35,197 nt of DNA from an uncultured Bacteroidales bacterium. GTDB lineage: Bacteria; Bacteroidota; Bacteroidia; Bacteroidales; Paludibacteraceae. Under the pieces are notes generated by a model. The model was not told the origin of the DNA, did no database searches, and saw only the letters and a program-made list of their open reading frames with translations. The DNA lies in NCBI GenBank assembly GCA_946187555.1, contig CAMHQP010000012.1, forward strand, positions 1 through 35,197. Direction: 5' to 3'. Every line of letters begins with the position of its first letter. Positions within the stretch are counted from its first letter, which is position 1. A program made the position numbers and the translations under genes. This document shows, piece after piece, positions 26,670 to 35,197 of the stretch.

Positions 26670-28176
26670 AAACAGCAAACGCACGCAGACGACGATCATC
26701 AAGGTCGGCGCCAACGAGTCGGGTAAGTTACCCCCTCAGGCACAAGAGTTGGAAGACTCCGTTTTGGGTGCGTTGATGATAGAGAAAGATGCCTACGGAA
26801 CGGTAGCAGATCTGCTGCGTCCGGAGGTTTTCTATAAAGACCAGAACCGCGTGATCTATGAGGCTATTCGCGAATTGGCCGCCAAGGATCAGCCGATCGA
26901 CCTGATGACCGTGGGCGAGAAGCTCAAGAGTCAGGGTACGTTGGAGAAAGCCGGTGGTGTGGTGTATCTGGCCGAACTGACACGACGCGTGTCCTCCACT
27001 GCGCACTTGCGATACCACGCAGAGATCATCTCCAAGAAAGCGACGGCGCGCGATGTCATTGCGTTGGCGGCGCAGATTGAGGAGATGGGTTATGATGAGA
27101 CGCAGGATGTAGATGAGTTGATGCAGACTGCCGAGGCGGGTATCTTCGAGATCAGTCAGCGCAGTCAGAAGCGCGACGTGACGCAGATAGACCCCGTCAT
27201 CGAAGAGGCATTCATGCGTATGGAGAAAGCGGCGAAGAACACGGGTTCTATATCCGGTATTCCTTCCGGTTTCCATGCTTTGGACAAGATCACTTCCGGC
27301 TGGCAGAGTCCGGATCTGGTGATCATAGCCGCTCGTCCGGCGATGGGTAAGACGGCTTTCGTGCTCTCGATGGCGAAGCATATGGCGGTGGATCGCGAGA
27401 TCCCGACGGCTATCTTCTCGCTGGAGATGAGTAATGTACAGCTCGTCAACCGTCTGATCATGAACGTGTGCGAGCTTGAAGGTGAAAAGATCAAGACCGG
27501 TAAGATGAGCAAAGAGGACGCCAAACGTCTGAACACGAAGATCAATATCATGAAGGGCAAACCGCTCTATCTGGACGACACCCCTTCGTTGTCGATCTTC
27601 GAGTTACGCTCCAAAGCGCGCAAACTGGTGCGTGAGCATGGTGTGCAGATCATCATCATCGACTACCTGCAGCTAATGAACGCGCAGGGCACCTCTTTCG
27701 GTAGCCGCGAGCAGGAGGTTAGTATCATCTCGCGCGGTCTGAAGGGCTTGGCAAAAGAGTTGGATATACCTATCATCGCTTTGTCTCAGTTGAACCGTGG
27801 TGTGGAGGCGCGTCAAGGCGTGGAAGGTAAGACGCCGCAGTTAAGCGACTTGCGTGAGTCCGGTGCTATCGAGCAGGATGCAGATATGGTTTGTTTCATT
27901 CACCGTCCGGAGTATTACCACTTATACAATGACGATAAGACCGGTAAGGACTTGCGCGGACTGGCACAGATCATCGTGGCTAAGCACCGTAACGGTGCCA
28001 CCGACAGTATCTGGTTGCGCTTCCGGGGCAAGTATGCCAAGTTCCAGAACGAGGACGAAGCCGTTGATCCGGATGAACAGAACAGCGTTATGCCGATGGC
28101 GGATGACAACAATAGTGTAACCTTCCAATCGAGCATGAACACGATGGGAGAAGATTTAAGTCAATTCAATTTATAA
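26653..28176 (+). CDS. dnaB: Replicative DNA helicase DnaB
   Basis: A 507-aa hexameric helicase. The N-terminal primase-interacting domain (PPQAQELEDSVLGALMIEKD) is followed by a linker and a RecA-like core with Walker A ARPAMGKTAF (G232-K233-T234), the Walker B region with IIIIDYLQLM, and SQLNRGVEAR. The C-terminus is Asp/Glu/Asn-rich. No intein is present at the usual nucleotide-binding sites. The ATG at 26653 overlaps meaB. Residues 1-30 are lysine/threonine-rich and less conserved, so a later start cannot be fully excluded. Confidence 0.97.
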   Translation: MAGTSKNSKRTQTTIIKVGANESGKLPPQAQELEDSVLGALMIEKDAYGTVADLLRPEVFYKDQNRVIYEAIRELAAKDQPIDLMTVGEKLKSQGTLEKAGGVVYLAELTRRVSSTAHLRYHAEIISKKATARDVIALAAQIEEMGYDETQDVDELMQTAEAGIFEISQRSQKRDVTQIDPVIEEAFMRMEKAAKNTGSISGIPSGFHALDKITSGWQSPDLVIIAARPAMGKTAFVLSMAKHMAVDREIPTAIFSLEMSNVQLVNRLIMNVCELEGEKIKTGKMSKEDAKRLNTKINIMKGKPLYLDDTPSLSIFELRSKARKLVREHGVQIIIIDYLQLMNAQGTSFGSREQEVSIISRGLKGLAKELDIPIIALSQLNRGVEARQGVEGKTPQLSDLRESGAIEQDADMVCFIHRPEYYHLYNDDKTGKDLRGLAQIIVAKHRNGATDSIWLRFRGKYAKFQNEDEAVDPDEQNSVMPMADDNNSVTFQSSMNTMGEDLSQFNL

Positions 28177-28179
28177 TAT

Positions 28180-29577
28180 ATGCAAAGAACAGTAATCATA
28201 GACGCATTGAAGCGCACCGATTTTGGTGCTCAAATCAACGTCCGCGGATGGGTACGCAGCCGTCGTGGCAATAAGCAGGTATCGTTTATCGCCCTCAATG
28301 ACGGTTCCACCATTAAGAACATCCAGATTGTCGTTGATTTGGAGAAATTCGATGAGGAGCGTCTCAAACCCGTAACAACCGGTTCATGTATCTCGGCAAC
28401 GGGTATCCTGGTAGAGAGCCAGGGAGCAGGTCAGGCAGTAGAGATCCAACTGACCGATTTGGAGGTGTACGGCACCGCTGATCCGGAGAAATATCCGTTG
28501 CAGAAGAAAGGTCTTAGTATGGAGTTTTTGCGCACGATCGCGCATCTGCGTCCGCGCACGAACACGTTTGGTGCGGTCTTCCGTATCCGTCACAACATGG
28601 CGATGGCCATTCATACCTATTTCCATGAGCATGGTTATTTCTATTTCCATACCCCGCTCATCACGGCCAGTGACTGTGAGGGTGCCGGTCAGATGTTCCA
28701 AGTAACGACCAAGAACCTTTACAATCTCAAGTTCGATGACAACGGCCAGATTGACTATAGCGATGATTTCTTCGGCAAACAGGCCGCGCTGACCGTCAGC
28801 GGACAGTTGGAAGGTGAGTTGGGAGCTATGGCCTTGGGTAAGATCTATACCTTCGGTCCTACTTTCCGCGCGGAGAACAGTAACACCCCGCGTCACTTGG
28901 CGGAGTTCTGGATGATCGAGCCGGAAGTGGCATTCATCCAAAAGGACGAGTTGATGGACCTCGAAGAGGACTTTATTAAGTACTGCGTCCGTTGGGCACT
29001 TGACCATTGTATGGACGATCTGGAGTTCCTCAACCAGTTTGTAGACAAAGGCCTGATCGAGCGCTTGAAGAGCGTGGTAGATACCGAGTTTGTCCGCTTG
29101 CCGTACACCGAAGGTATCAACATCCTCCAAGAGGCGATTAAGAACGGAAAGAAATTCGAGTTCCCATGCAACTGGGGCGATGACTTAAGTTCGGAGCATG
29201 AGCGTTTCCTCGTAGAGGAACACTTCAAGAAACCGGTTATCATGACCGACTATCCGAAGGATATCAAGGCGTTCTATATGAAGATCAACGAGGACGGCAA
29301 GACGGTTCAGGGTACCGACGTACTCTTCCCGCAGATCGGCGAGATCATCGGCGGTAGTGTACGTGAGGAGAGTCTCGATTTGCTGAACGAAGAGATCGAG
29401 CGCCGTCACATCCCGATGAAGGACATGTGGTGGTATTTGGATACGCGTCGTTTCGGTAGTGCACCGCACGCAGGCTTCGGTCTGGGCTTCGAGCGTTTGA
29501 TGCTCTTTGTTACTGGTATGCAGAACATACGCGACGTCATTCCGTTCCCGAGAACGCCGAAAACAGCAGAATTTTAA
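28180..29577 (+). CDS. asnS: Asparaginyl-tRNA synthetase
   Basis: A 465-aa class IIb synthetase. The N-terminal OB-fold binds the anticodon ([19 protein letters not shown]). The catalytic domain shows motif 2 [20 protein letters not shown] and motif 3 [16 protein letters not shown], followed by [17 protein letters not shown] in motif 2 fits AsnRS rather than AspRS. It starts three bases after dnaB and is followed by 42 A/T-rich bases before the second TonB receptor. Confidence 0.97.
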   Translation: MQRTVIIDALKRTDFGAQINVRGWVRSRRGNKQVSFIALNDGSTIKNIQIVVDLEKFDEERLKPVTTGSCISATGILVESQGAGQAVEIQLTDLEVYGTADPEKYPLQKKGLSMEFLRTIAHLRPRTNTFGAVFRIRHNMAMAIHTYFHEHGYFYFHTPLITASDCEGAGQMFQVTTKNLYNLKFDDNGQIDYSDDFFGKQAALTVSGQLEGELGAMALGKIYTFGPTFRAENSNTPRHLAEFWMIEPEVAFIQKDELMDLEEDFIKYCVRWALDHCMDDLEFLNQFVDKGLIERLKSVVDTEFVRLPYTEGINILQEAIKNGKKFEFPCNWGDDLSSEHERFLVEEHFKKPVIMTDYPKDIKAFYMKINEDGKTVQGTDVLFPQIGEIIGGSVREESLDLLNEEIERRHIPMKDMWWYLDTRRFGSAPHAGFGLGFERLMLFVTGMQNIRDVIPFPRTPKTAEF

Positions 29578-29619
29578 TTCAAATAAATATTAACCATAAA
29601 AACACTAACAAACAATCGT

Positions 29620-32600
29620 ATGAGAAACAAACTCTTTTCGTTGATGTTTGTGCTGGCGATCAGCCTGACGGCTTTGGCACAGACATCACTCAAGGGTCGC
29701 GTGATCGACGAAGCTACCCAGACTCCTATTGTGGGGGCTAAGGTGACGCTCGCGAACCAGAACATCTCAACTACGACCAACGCAGACGGTGAGTTCTCGT
29801 TACTCTATCTGGAAGCGGCGGATGAAGAGGTGGTAATTGAGGCAGACGGCTACGTAGCTGCACTCGAGTTAATTAACCTGAAAGACAATCAGGCGAACGA
29901 AATGGATGCGATTAAGTTACAACAAGACATCGTGACACAGGCTCAAGGTGAGATCTTGTTGAACTTAACGGAAGAGGAGATGAGCGACGATGAAGGTCGT
30001 TCACAAGCACAAGCGTCGTCTTCTTCTGCTTCGACAGACGTGTTCAATGCCAGCACCTCCTTTGCTTGGTCCACCGCGCGTTATCGCAACCGTGGTTATC
30101 AGTCGAGTGTGGAGAGTTACTACATCGAGGGCTTAAACTTCAGCTCGCAGGAACGCGGTCAGTTCAACTACTCGGCTATGGGTGGTCTGAATGACGCCAG
30201 TCGTTACAAAGAGGTGCTGAACCCGATGGAGGCTTCTAACTTCACCTTCGGTGGTATCGGCCAATCGACCAACTACCTGATGGGTGCTACGCGTTATGCG
30301 CAGGGTTGGAAAGTAGGCGTTGCGGGTACGAACCGTAACTACAAAGCGCGTGTGAACGCGACCTACTCCAGCGGTCTGCTCAATAACGGTTGGGCTTTCA
30401 CGGGTCAGTTGGCATACCGCTTCTCGCCGTATGTGGACAACAAAGGTATCATCGGTGAAGGTATCAAGTACTATTCGTTGGGTTACTTCTTTACTGCAGA
30501 GCGCGTATGGGACAATGCTCGTCTGAAACTCATCACCTTCGGTGCGCCGACAGAGCGCGGTCAGAATGCGGCAGTAACGCAAGAGGTATATGACCTGACA
30601 GGTTCCAACAACTACAACCCGTACTGGGGCTACCAGAATGGCAAGGTGCGTAACTCGCGCATCGTGAAGTCCTATGACCCGACGATCATTGCAGCTTATG
30701 AGTACAAGATCGATGAGCAACAGCATATCAAAGCCGCTGTCGGTTATCACTACTCGATGTACTCGAACTCAGCGCTGAACTACTTCAACGCCCCGGATCC
30801 GCGTCCGGATTACTACCGTAACCTGCCTTCGGCTATGTGGGACGGTCAGATTGCTAACCCGTGGAACGAGATTAGTGCCGATCAGTTGTATGACGCCAGC
30901 GGTAACCCCTACGGATGGGGACTGTTCATCGGTGAAGACATGAACGGTAACTATCTGGGATCGGGCTTTGTAGCTGATGACGGTAACCTCATTGGTCCGT
31001 CGATCGATAAGGATAAATACAACCATCTGGTGAACCTCTGGAAGAGCCGCGATGACAAGACCACGCAGATCGACTGGGATCATATCTACGCATCCAACTA
31101 CGCGAACAACGCCAACGATGCGATCGCAGATACGATCACTTCTGCCCGTTATATCCTCGAGCGCCGTCACAACGACATCCAAGAGGCAACGGCTTCGTTC
31201 TTCTATACCAATACCCAATTTGATCATCTGAAGATGACTCTGGGTGTAGAGGGCAAGTTCTCGCAAGGTATTCACTACAAGACCATCGATGACCTGCTGG
31301 GCGGTAACCAATGGATTGACGTAGATGCTTTCGCAGACCGTGATATCAAGGAGTTGGCTTCTAACTCCGGTTTCACGCAGGAAGAGATCAAGAACGTTCG
31401 TAAGAACGAGGTTCGTGAGGGTTATGACGACATCATCACCGATAACGGACGTAAGTTCGGATATGACTACCGCATCAACATGGGCAATGTCAAAGCGTGG
31501 TTCCAGAACGAGTGGAACTTCACGGAAGTGGATGTGTACTACGCATTGGCACTCAAATACAGCATGATGCAACGTTCGACGAACATGCTCAACGGTCGTG
31601 CATGGTATCTGACGAATCTGGCGCTGAAGAACAGCACGGAGGACTATTGGAAATACTGGGGCAAGAGCACGTTTGATCGCATTGCTGATAACGATGCCTC
31701 GTTGCTGAACCCGGGTAACACGCTGGTTGGCAACGCACACCATTTCTTCGATCCGGGCTTCAAGGCAGGTGTGGTTTATAAGATCAACGGACGTAACCGA
31801 CTCAAACTGAACTCCTTGCTGGAGACTCGCTCTCCGTATGCGCGCGATGCTTATATCTCGCAGCGTGTACACGATCGCGTGGTAGAGAATATCTACGTAC
31901 ACGATAAGGCAAAGAACCTGAAGGACTTCTATGCTGCAAGTGAGAAAGTCGTTTCGGCTGACCTCACCTATGAGTTCAACTACCCGATCGTTCGCGGTCG
32001 TGTTACCGGTTTCTTCACCCAGACATGGGACGGAACGGAGCTGAACGGATACTATGATGACGAGGCTCGTACGTTCGTCAACCAGGCTATGACCGGTATT
32101 GACAAGCGTTACATGGGTATCGAGGCAGCTGCTGCCGTTAAACTCGGTATGTACTTCACCTTGACCGGTGTGGCTTCTGTAGGCGACTACCGCTATACGA
32201 GCGATGCTGTTGCTATCCAATCGGCTGAAAACGGTATGCCGATGACGCAGGATATCACCGACCAGAGTCTGATCTTCGAGACCACGGATAAAGTGCTGTT
32301 GAAGGGTCTCAAACTCTCGACGGGTCCGCAAGTGAACGCCAGCTTGAAGCTCTCGTTCTTCCACCCGAAGATGTGGTTTGCTGATGTAACGGTTAGTTAC
32401 CATGACTGGAACTACCTGTCAGTGGCTCCGAGTCGTCGTATGCAAGGTCTGTACTGCGGTACGCGTATGGACGGAACAGCTGTGAACGGTTGGTTCGGCG
32501 ACGATAACACTAATGCCATCCAAACTACCGACGGTATGGCACTTAATCTTGAATTTGCAGATGATGGGACTCCTTTGTACAGATATGTAAATGATAATGG

Positions 32601-33012
32601 CTCCTATCGAGCTCCAACTAGTACTGATAGCCCCAATAAAATTCAAGGTAACGCTGTTCTCGATGATAACGGTGTACCGGTGCTCAAATATCCGTTTAAC
32701 ATGATGGTACAGCAGGAGTCGTTGGCAGCCACCAACCCGCTCAACCGCTTCCTGGTGGACGTATCCGTAGGTAAACTGATTTATCTGCCGAAGCGTCAGT
32801 CGCTCTCTATCAACCTGAGCGTAAGCAACGTCACGAACAACACGCACTTCAAGACGGGTGGTTACCAACAAGCTCGTTTGCCGCGCGGCGTTCGTCAGGG
32901 ACAGTTGGATTATCACAACTCAGTGATTACTGCGAATGCATGGAAATACCCGTCCAAGTACTACTATGCATGGGGTGTTAACTTCTTCTTAACAGTAACT
33001 TATAAATTCTAA
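29620..33012 (+). CDS. Large TonB-dependent receptor paired with a DUF5689-like lipoprotein
   Basis: A 1130-aa outer-membrane receptor. A signal peptide (about 1-21) and a carboxypeptidase-regulatory-like domain (about 23-100) precede a Ser/Ala-rich linker, a plug-like part (about 140-220, SVESYYIEGLNFSSQERGQF) and a very large barrel ending in an aromatic Phe (FLTVTYKF). Classical SusC plug signatures are not clear, so this is a divergent type. Bases about 32540-32650 (residues ~974-1010) are AT-rich with rare codons compared with the rest, suggesting a swapped surface loop. It is five bases upstream of its lipoprotein partner. The substrate is unknown. Confidence 0.88.
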   Translation: MRNKLFSLMFVLAISLTALAQTSLKGRVIDEATQTPIVGAKVTLANQNISTTTNADGEFSLLYLEAADEEVVIEADGYVAALELINLKDNQANEMDAIKLQQDIVTQAQGEILLNLTEEEMSDDEGRSQAQASSSSASTDVFNASTSFAWSTARYRNRGYQSSVESYYIEGLNFSSQERGQFNYSAMGGLNDASRYKEVLNPMEASNFTFGGIGQSTNYLMGATRYAQGWKVGVAGTNRNYKARVNATYSSGLLNNGWAFTGQLAYRFSPYVDNKGIIGEGIKYYSLGYFFTAERVWDNARLKLITFGAPTERGQNAAVTQEVYDLTGSNNYNPYWGYQNGKVRNSRIVKSYDPTIIAAYEYKIDEQQHIKAAVGYHYSMYSNSALNYFNAPDPRPDYYRNLPSAMWDGQIANPWNEISADQLYDASGNPYGWGLFIGEDMNGNYLGSGFVADDGNLIGPSIDKDKYNHLVNLWKSRDDKTTQIDWDHIYASNYANNANDAIADTITSARYILERRHNDIQEATASFFYTNTQFDHLKMTLGVEGKFSQGIHYKTIDDLLGGNQWIDVDAFADRDIKELASNSGFTQEEIKNVRKNEVREGYDDIITDNGRKFGYDYRINMGNVKAWFQNEWNFTEVDVYYALALKYSMMQRSTNMLNGRAWYLTNLALKNSTEDYWKYWGKSTFDRIADNDASLLNPGNTLVGNAHHFFDPGFKAGVVYKINGRNRLKLNSLLETRSPYARDAYISQRVHDRVVENIYVHDKAKNLKDFYAASEKVVSADLTYEFNYPIVRGRVTGFFTQTWDGTELNGYYDDEARTFVNQAMTGIDKRYMGIEAAAAVKLGMYFTLTGVASVGDYRYTSDAVAIQSAENGMPMTQDITDQSLIFETTDKVLLKGLKLSTGPQVNASLKLSFFHPKMWFADVTVSYHDWNYLSVAPSRRMQGLYCGTRMDGTAVNGWFGDDNTNAIQTTDGMALNLEFADDGTPLYRYVNDNGSYRAPTSTDSPNKIQGNAVLDDNGVPVLKYPFNMMVQQESLAATNPLNRFLVDVSVGKLIYLPKRQSLSINLSVSNVTNNTHFKTGGYQQARLPRGVRQGQLDYHNSVITANAWKYPSKYYYAWGVNFFLTVTYKF

Positions 33013-33017
33013 CAACT

Positions 33018-34286
33018 ATGAGAAAGTCTATTTATACATATGCAATGTTATTGGCCATGCCGATCATTGCGCTCATGACTTCCTGTGAACCCAAAGAGTT
33101 GACTCCTGATGACGTGTTCGAGAAAATCGATTCAACCAGTCTGGATGAGCTTCTCAAGGCAGAGAACGCAGCGTGGGACGGTCAATACCGCATCTACACG
33201 CTCGATGAGTTCTATGATGAGTTCCACTCACCGGAAGGTAATTGGCATAGTGATACTACTGAATACAGAGAGCGCTCGTATAACGCGAAGTATAAGGTGT
33301 ACATGTTCAACATCGACACCATCCCGACTGATACCATCGGTATCTATATCCGCGGACGCGTGACGACCGATGACTACGGAGGAAACTTCTACAAATCGAT
33401 GGTTATCCAGCAGGTAGTTAACGGTAAGCAGCAGAACTTGCGTATCTCCGTGGATCTCGGTTCAGGCGGTGGTATGTTCCAGATCGGACAAGAGGTGGTT
33501 ATCCGTTGTAACGGACTGGCATTAGGTCTGTATGCAAACCAACCGCAGCTCTGCGTTCCGTCGTACAACAACAATATCTTCGCGATGAACGCTACGCAAA
33601 AGACAGGATGGGCTCCGGGGCGTATCCATGGTTCCGTCTTCCGCCGTGTAGCGCATATGATCGGTGCACCGGATCCGACAAAACTCAAATACGATACCTT
33701 GACGCTGACGCAGTTGTACAAGGAGATCGACATGATTCCGAAACCGGTTAATGAAGCTACGATGAACAAGGTTCGTAAAGCAGACGGACGACTCATTGTG
33801 CTGAAGGATGTCTATTTTACCGGCCAATACCTGGATAATGAGAACATCGTCAACTGTGTAGTGGGTCACCCCGATACAGTAGGTGGAGCGAATGTGTTCG
33901 CACCTTCGACGCAGAATATCGGTTATCCGCAGAGCCGTTTCCTCGGTGCTGCCGGTACAACTAATAAGATCATGTGCTCCAACTCCGAGTATTCCAAGTT
34001 CGCTTATTACTTCCTCCCGGGTGCATCGAAGAAAGGTGTAACGGATTGTAAGAACTGGAAAGGTACCGTAACCGGTATCTTAGGTTGGTATTTCGACACC
34101 GCTTCCAAGTTGGAGAACTCCGAGAAGACTCCGGTGCCTAACTCCTACACCTACAGTTGGTCCATCACGCCGCGTGGTATCAAGGGATTCGGTATTTCGG
34201 ATATCAACGTACAGAAGAAGACCAAAATCGATGGTCGTGACACGATCTTGGTTTGGCAACCGGTTGAGTACAATCCGAACGAATAA
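33018..34286 (+). CDS. Lipoprotein, DUF5689-like, partner of the TonB receptor
   Basis: A 422-aa protein with a lipobox LMTSC (C23), so a lipoprotein, probably surface-exposed. The middle (IYIRGRVTTDDYGGNFYKSM, then GGGMFQIGQEVVIRCNGLAL) resembles DUF5689, an OB-like fold seen in Bacteroidetes surface proteins. Its place right after a TonB receptor is that of a SusD-like partner, but it lacks SusD features. A role in capturing the receptor's ligand is inference. A short AT-rich patch (about 33235-33285, residues ~73-90) has codon use like the patch in the receptor. Confidence 0.8.
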   Translation: MRKSIYTYAMLLAMPIIALMTSCEPKELTPDDVFEKIDSTSLDELLKAENAAWDGQYRIYTLDEFYDEFHSPEGNWHSDTTEYRERSYNAKYKVYMFNIDTIPTDTIGIYIRGRVTTDDYGGNFYKSMVIQQVVNGKQQNLRISVDLGSGGGMFQIGQEVVIRCNGLALGLYANQPQLCVPSYNNNIFAMNATQKTGWAPGRIHGSVFRRVAHMIGAPDPTKLKYDTLTLTQLYKEIDMIPKPVNEATMNKVRKADGRLIVLKDVYFTGQYLDNENIVNCVVGHPDTVGGANVFAPSTQNIGYPQSRFLGAAGTTNKIMCSNSEYSKFAYYFLPGASKKGVTDCKNWKGTVTGILGWYFDTASKLENSEKTPVPNSYTYSWSITPRGIKGFGISDINVQKKTKIDGRDTILVWQPVEYNPNE

Positions 34287-34288
34287 GA

Positions 34289-34771
34289 ATGAATTGGTTG
34301 GACGTGATCTTAGTCCTACCGCTTGTCGTGGGTCTCGTTAGAGGCCTGATGCGCGGGTTTATCTCCGAGGTCATCGCCATTGTGGTGGTGATCCTCGGAG
34401 TACTCTGCGCACGCTTCGGAGCGCCGTCTTTCTCCGCTTGGCTACTCGCGCAGTTTGTATGGCCGAAAGGCGTGTGTGACGTAGTAGCCTATACCCTGCT
34501 CTTCTTAGGTGTCGCTATCGTGCTGTCCTTTATGGCGAAGATGCTGAGTAAATTCATGCGCGCCATCCATCTCGGATGGGCTAACCGACTGTTAGGAGGC
34601 GCCTTCGGAGTACTTAAGTTCGGTATTATCGTGCTGCTGGCCGTTTTCATAATGGACAAGACCAACGAGGCTTTTCATTGGTTAGACGAATCACCCGTTG
34701 TGAAGACTTCAGTCGTTTATCCGCAAATGGTAAAGGGAACGCATGCGTTATTATCTTTCGCTGGGAAGTAA
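34289..34771 (+). CDS. CvpA-family membrane protein
   Basis: A 160-aa inner-membrane protein with about four hydrophobic segments (3-22, 27-47, 60-85, 100-122). The opening NWLDVILVLPLVVGLVRGLM and RGFISEVIAIV fit the CvpA family (colicin V production in E. coli; in general linked to envelope maintenance). It lies two bases after the lipoprotein gene and overlaps folK by 29 bases, so it belongs to the same run. Confidence 0.9.
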   Translation: MNWLDVILVLPLVVGLVRGLMRGFISEVIAIVVVILGVLCARFGAPSFSAWLLAQFVWPKGVCDVVAYTLLFLGVAIVLSFMAKMLSKFMRAIHLGWANRLLGGAFGVLKFGIIVLLAVFIMDKTNEAFHWLDESPVVKTSVVYPQMVKGTHALLSFAGK

Positions 34772-35177
34772 TCTCGGCAACAGAGAGCAAACGCTGCAAG
34801 AGGCGGTTCAACGCATCGGGCAGCAGATAGGAACAGTGACGCGCTGTTCTTCTTTTTTCTATTCCGAGCCCTGGGGCTTCGAGAGCGAGCACCCGTTCTG
34901 TAACCTATGCTGCGAAGTAGAGACATCGATGGCACCGATGGAGGTGTTAACCGCCACACAAGCCATAGAGCGAGAATTAGGAAGAATCCGAAAATCGAAA
35001 ATCGAGAATCGAAAATCGATCTATTCCGATCGCCCGATAGATATCGATATTATTCGTGCCTTCGATGATCAACAAAAAGAAATAGTGAGCAACGATCCGT
35101 TACTCACTATACCCCATCCGCTGTATAAACAACGCGATTTCGTTGTTATTCCCCTTCGCGAGATTGGCGGAGAGTGA
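34743..35177 (+). CDS. folK: HPPK, 6-hydroxymethyl-dihydropterin pyrophosphokinase
   Basis: A 144-aa folate-synthesis enzyme that transfers pyrophosphate from ATP to the pterin. Seen: YLSLGSNLGNRE, SEPWGFESEHPFCN, the metal-binding pair D100 and D102 in RPIDIDI (equivalent to D95 and D97 of E. coli HPPK), and IPHPLYKQRDFVVIPLREI. About residues 83-92 (KSKIENRKS region) are encoded by a 7-bp repeat array and lengthen the catalytic loop before YSDRPIDID. The start overlaps cvpA by 29 bases; the last 10-13 bases overlap a tRNA on the minus strand. Confidence 0.95.
   Translation: MRYYLSLGSNLGNREQTLQEAVQRIGQQIGTVTRCSSFFYSEPWGFESEHPFCNLCCEVETSMAPMEVLTATQAIERELGRIRKSKIENRKSIYSDRPIDIDIIRAFDDQQKEIVSNDPLLTIPHPLYKQRDFVVIPLREIGGE
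34991..35018. repeat. Four 7-bp repeats inside folK
   Basis: AAAATCG, AAAATCG, AGAATCG, AAAATCG, exactly phased, in the loop just before the metal-binding DxD segment. Confidence 0.88.
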
Positions 35178-35197
35178 GGGATTCGAACCCCCGGTAC
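35165..35197 (-). tRNA. 3-prime end of a tRNA, probably tRNA-Ser, cut by window edge
   Basis: Read on the minus strand: a T-arm with stem GGGGG/CCCTC around TTCGAAT (35192-35176), the acceptor strand ACTCTCC (35175-35169), discriminator G (35168) and CCA (35167-35165). The long-variable-arm ending GTACC resembles the tRNA-Ser at 9411-9497. The anticodon is not visible, so serine is inference. It overlaps the end of folK. Confidence 0.85.

Noticed and set aside
30769..32403. 544-codon open frame antisense to the second TonB receptor
   Set aside because: It mirrors the codon bias of the sense gene. It has no recognisable domain, no promoter and no ribosome site, and the sense frame has clear family features.
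29620..34286. Classic SusCD polysaccharide utilisation locus
   Set aside because: The second protein lacks SusD features, and no glycoside hydrolase or sensor gene is adjacent.

Overview
The window looks like a chromosomal core segment of a Bacteroidota bacterium, most likely order Bacteroidales. This rests on three things. First, ten promoters have the Bacteroidetes form (TTTG/TTG near -33, TAnnTTTG near -7). Second, several families are typical of the phylum: two TonB-dependent receptors with a carboxypeptidase-regulatory-like N-terminus, a DUF5689-type lipoprotein, a DUF1573 protein, a CotH protein with a T9SS-like tail and a short CstA. Third, Shine-Dalgarno sites are rare. The species cannot be fixed from the sequence. 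No phage, transposon, CRISPR array or defence island was seen.

Layout. 1-400: 3-prime part of tRNA-Val, its terminator, gene-free DNA with degenerate tRNA-like pieces, and a large concentric palindrome next to the cstA promoter. 400-9151 (+): cstA, engB, a TonB-dependent receptor, mutS, mltG and a UspA-like gene, almost without gaps. 9152-9550: a candidate ~70-nt small RNA with its own promoter and terminator, then tRNA-Ser(GCT). 9553-11389 (+): a CYTH protein and a CotH protein. 11377-13237 (-): YqeY-like protein and a MATE transporter. 13260-14507: divergent promoters, tRNA-Glu(CTC), and an outer-membrane barrel-like gene. 14508-16152 (-): secreted hypothetical protein, Dabb protein and menG. 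16199-18264 (+): a sigma-54-like promoter, groES and groEL. 18280-22042 (-): dnaA, a possible oriC, an MCE/MlaD protein and a cell-wall amidase. 22164-35177 (+): rel, DUF1573 protein, meaB, dnaB, asnS, a second TonB receptor with a DUF5689-like lipoprotein, cvpA-like and folK. The window ends in a tRNA (probably Ser) whose 3-prime end overlaps folK on the opposite strand.

How the genes fit together. Most are housekeeping: replication (dnaA, dnaB), repair (mutS), translation (tRNAs, asnS, engB), protein folding (groESL), stringent response (rel), envelope and peptidoglycan (mltG, amidase, MCE protein), and menaquinone and folate synthesis (menG, folK). The accessory part is the envelope set: two TonB receptors, the DUF5689 lipoprotein, the CotH/CYTH pair and the beta-barrel protein. 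Genes are packed tightly, with 4-nt ATGA overlaps, longer overlaps and convergent genes that touch or overlap.

The most unusual signals are not genes. They are (i) short imperfect tandem repeats (7, 8, 11 or 12 bp) at eight places, several inside housekeeping ORFs at linker-like or loop positions; (ii) the small-RNA unit whose promoter matches the tRNA promoters; (iii) the 54-bp palindrome before cstA; (iv) a sigma-54-like element with palindromes before groESL; and (v) AT-rich, codon-atypical patches in the TonB receptor and its partner lipoprotein.
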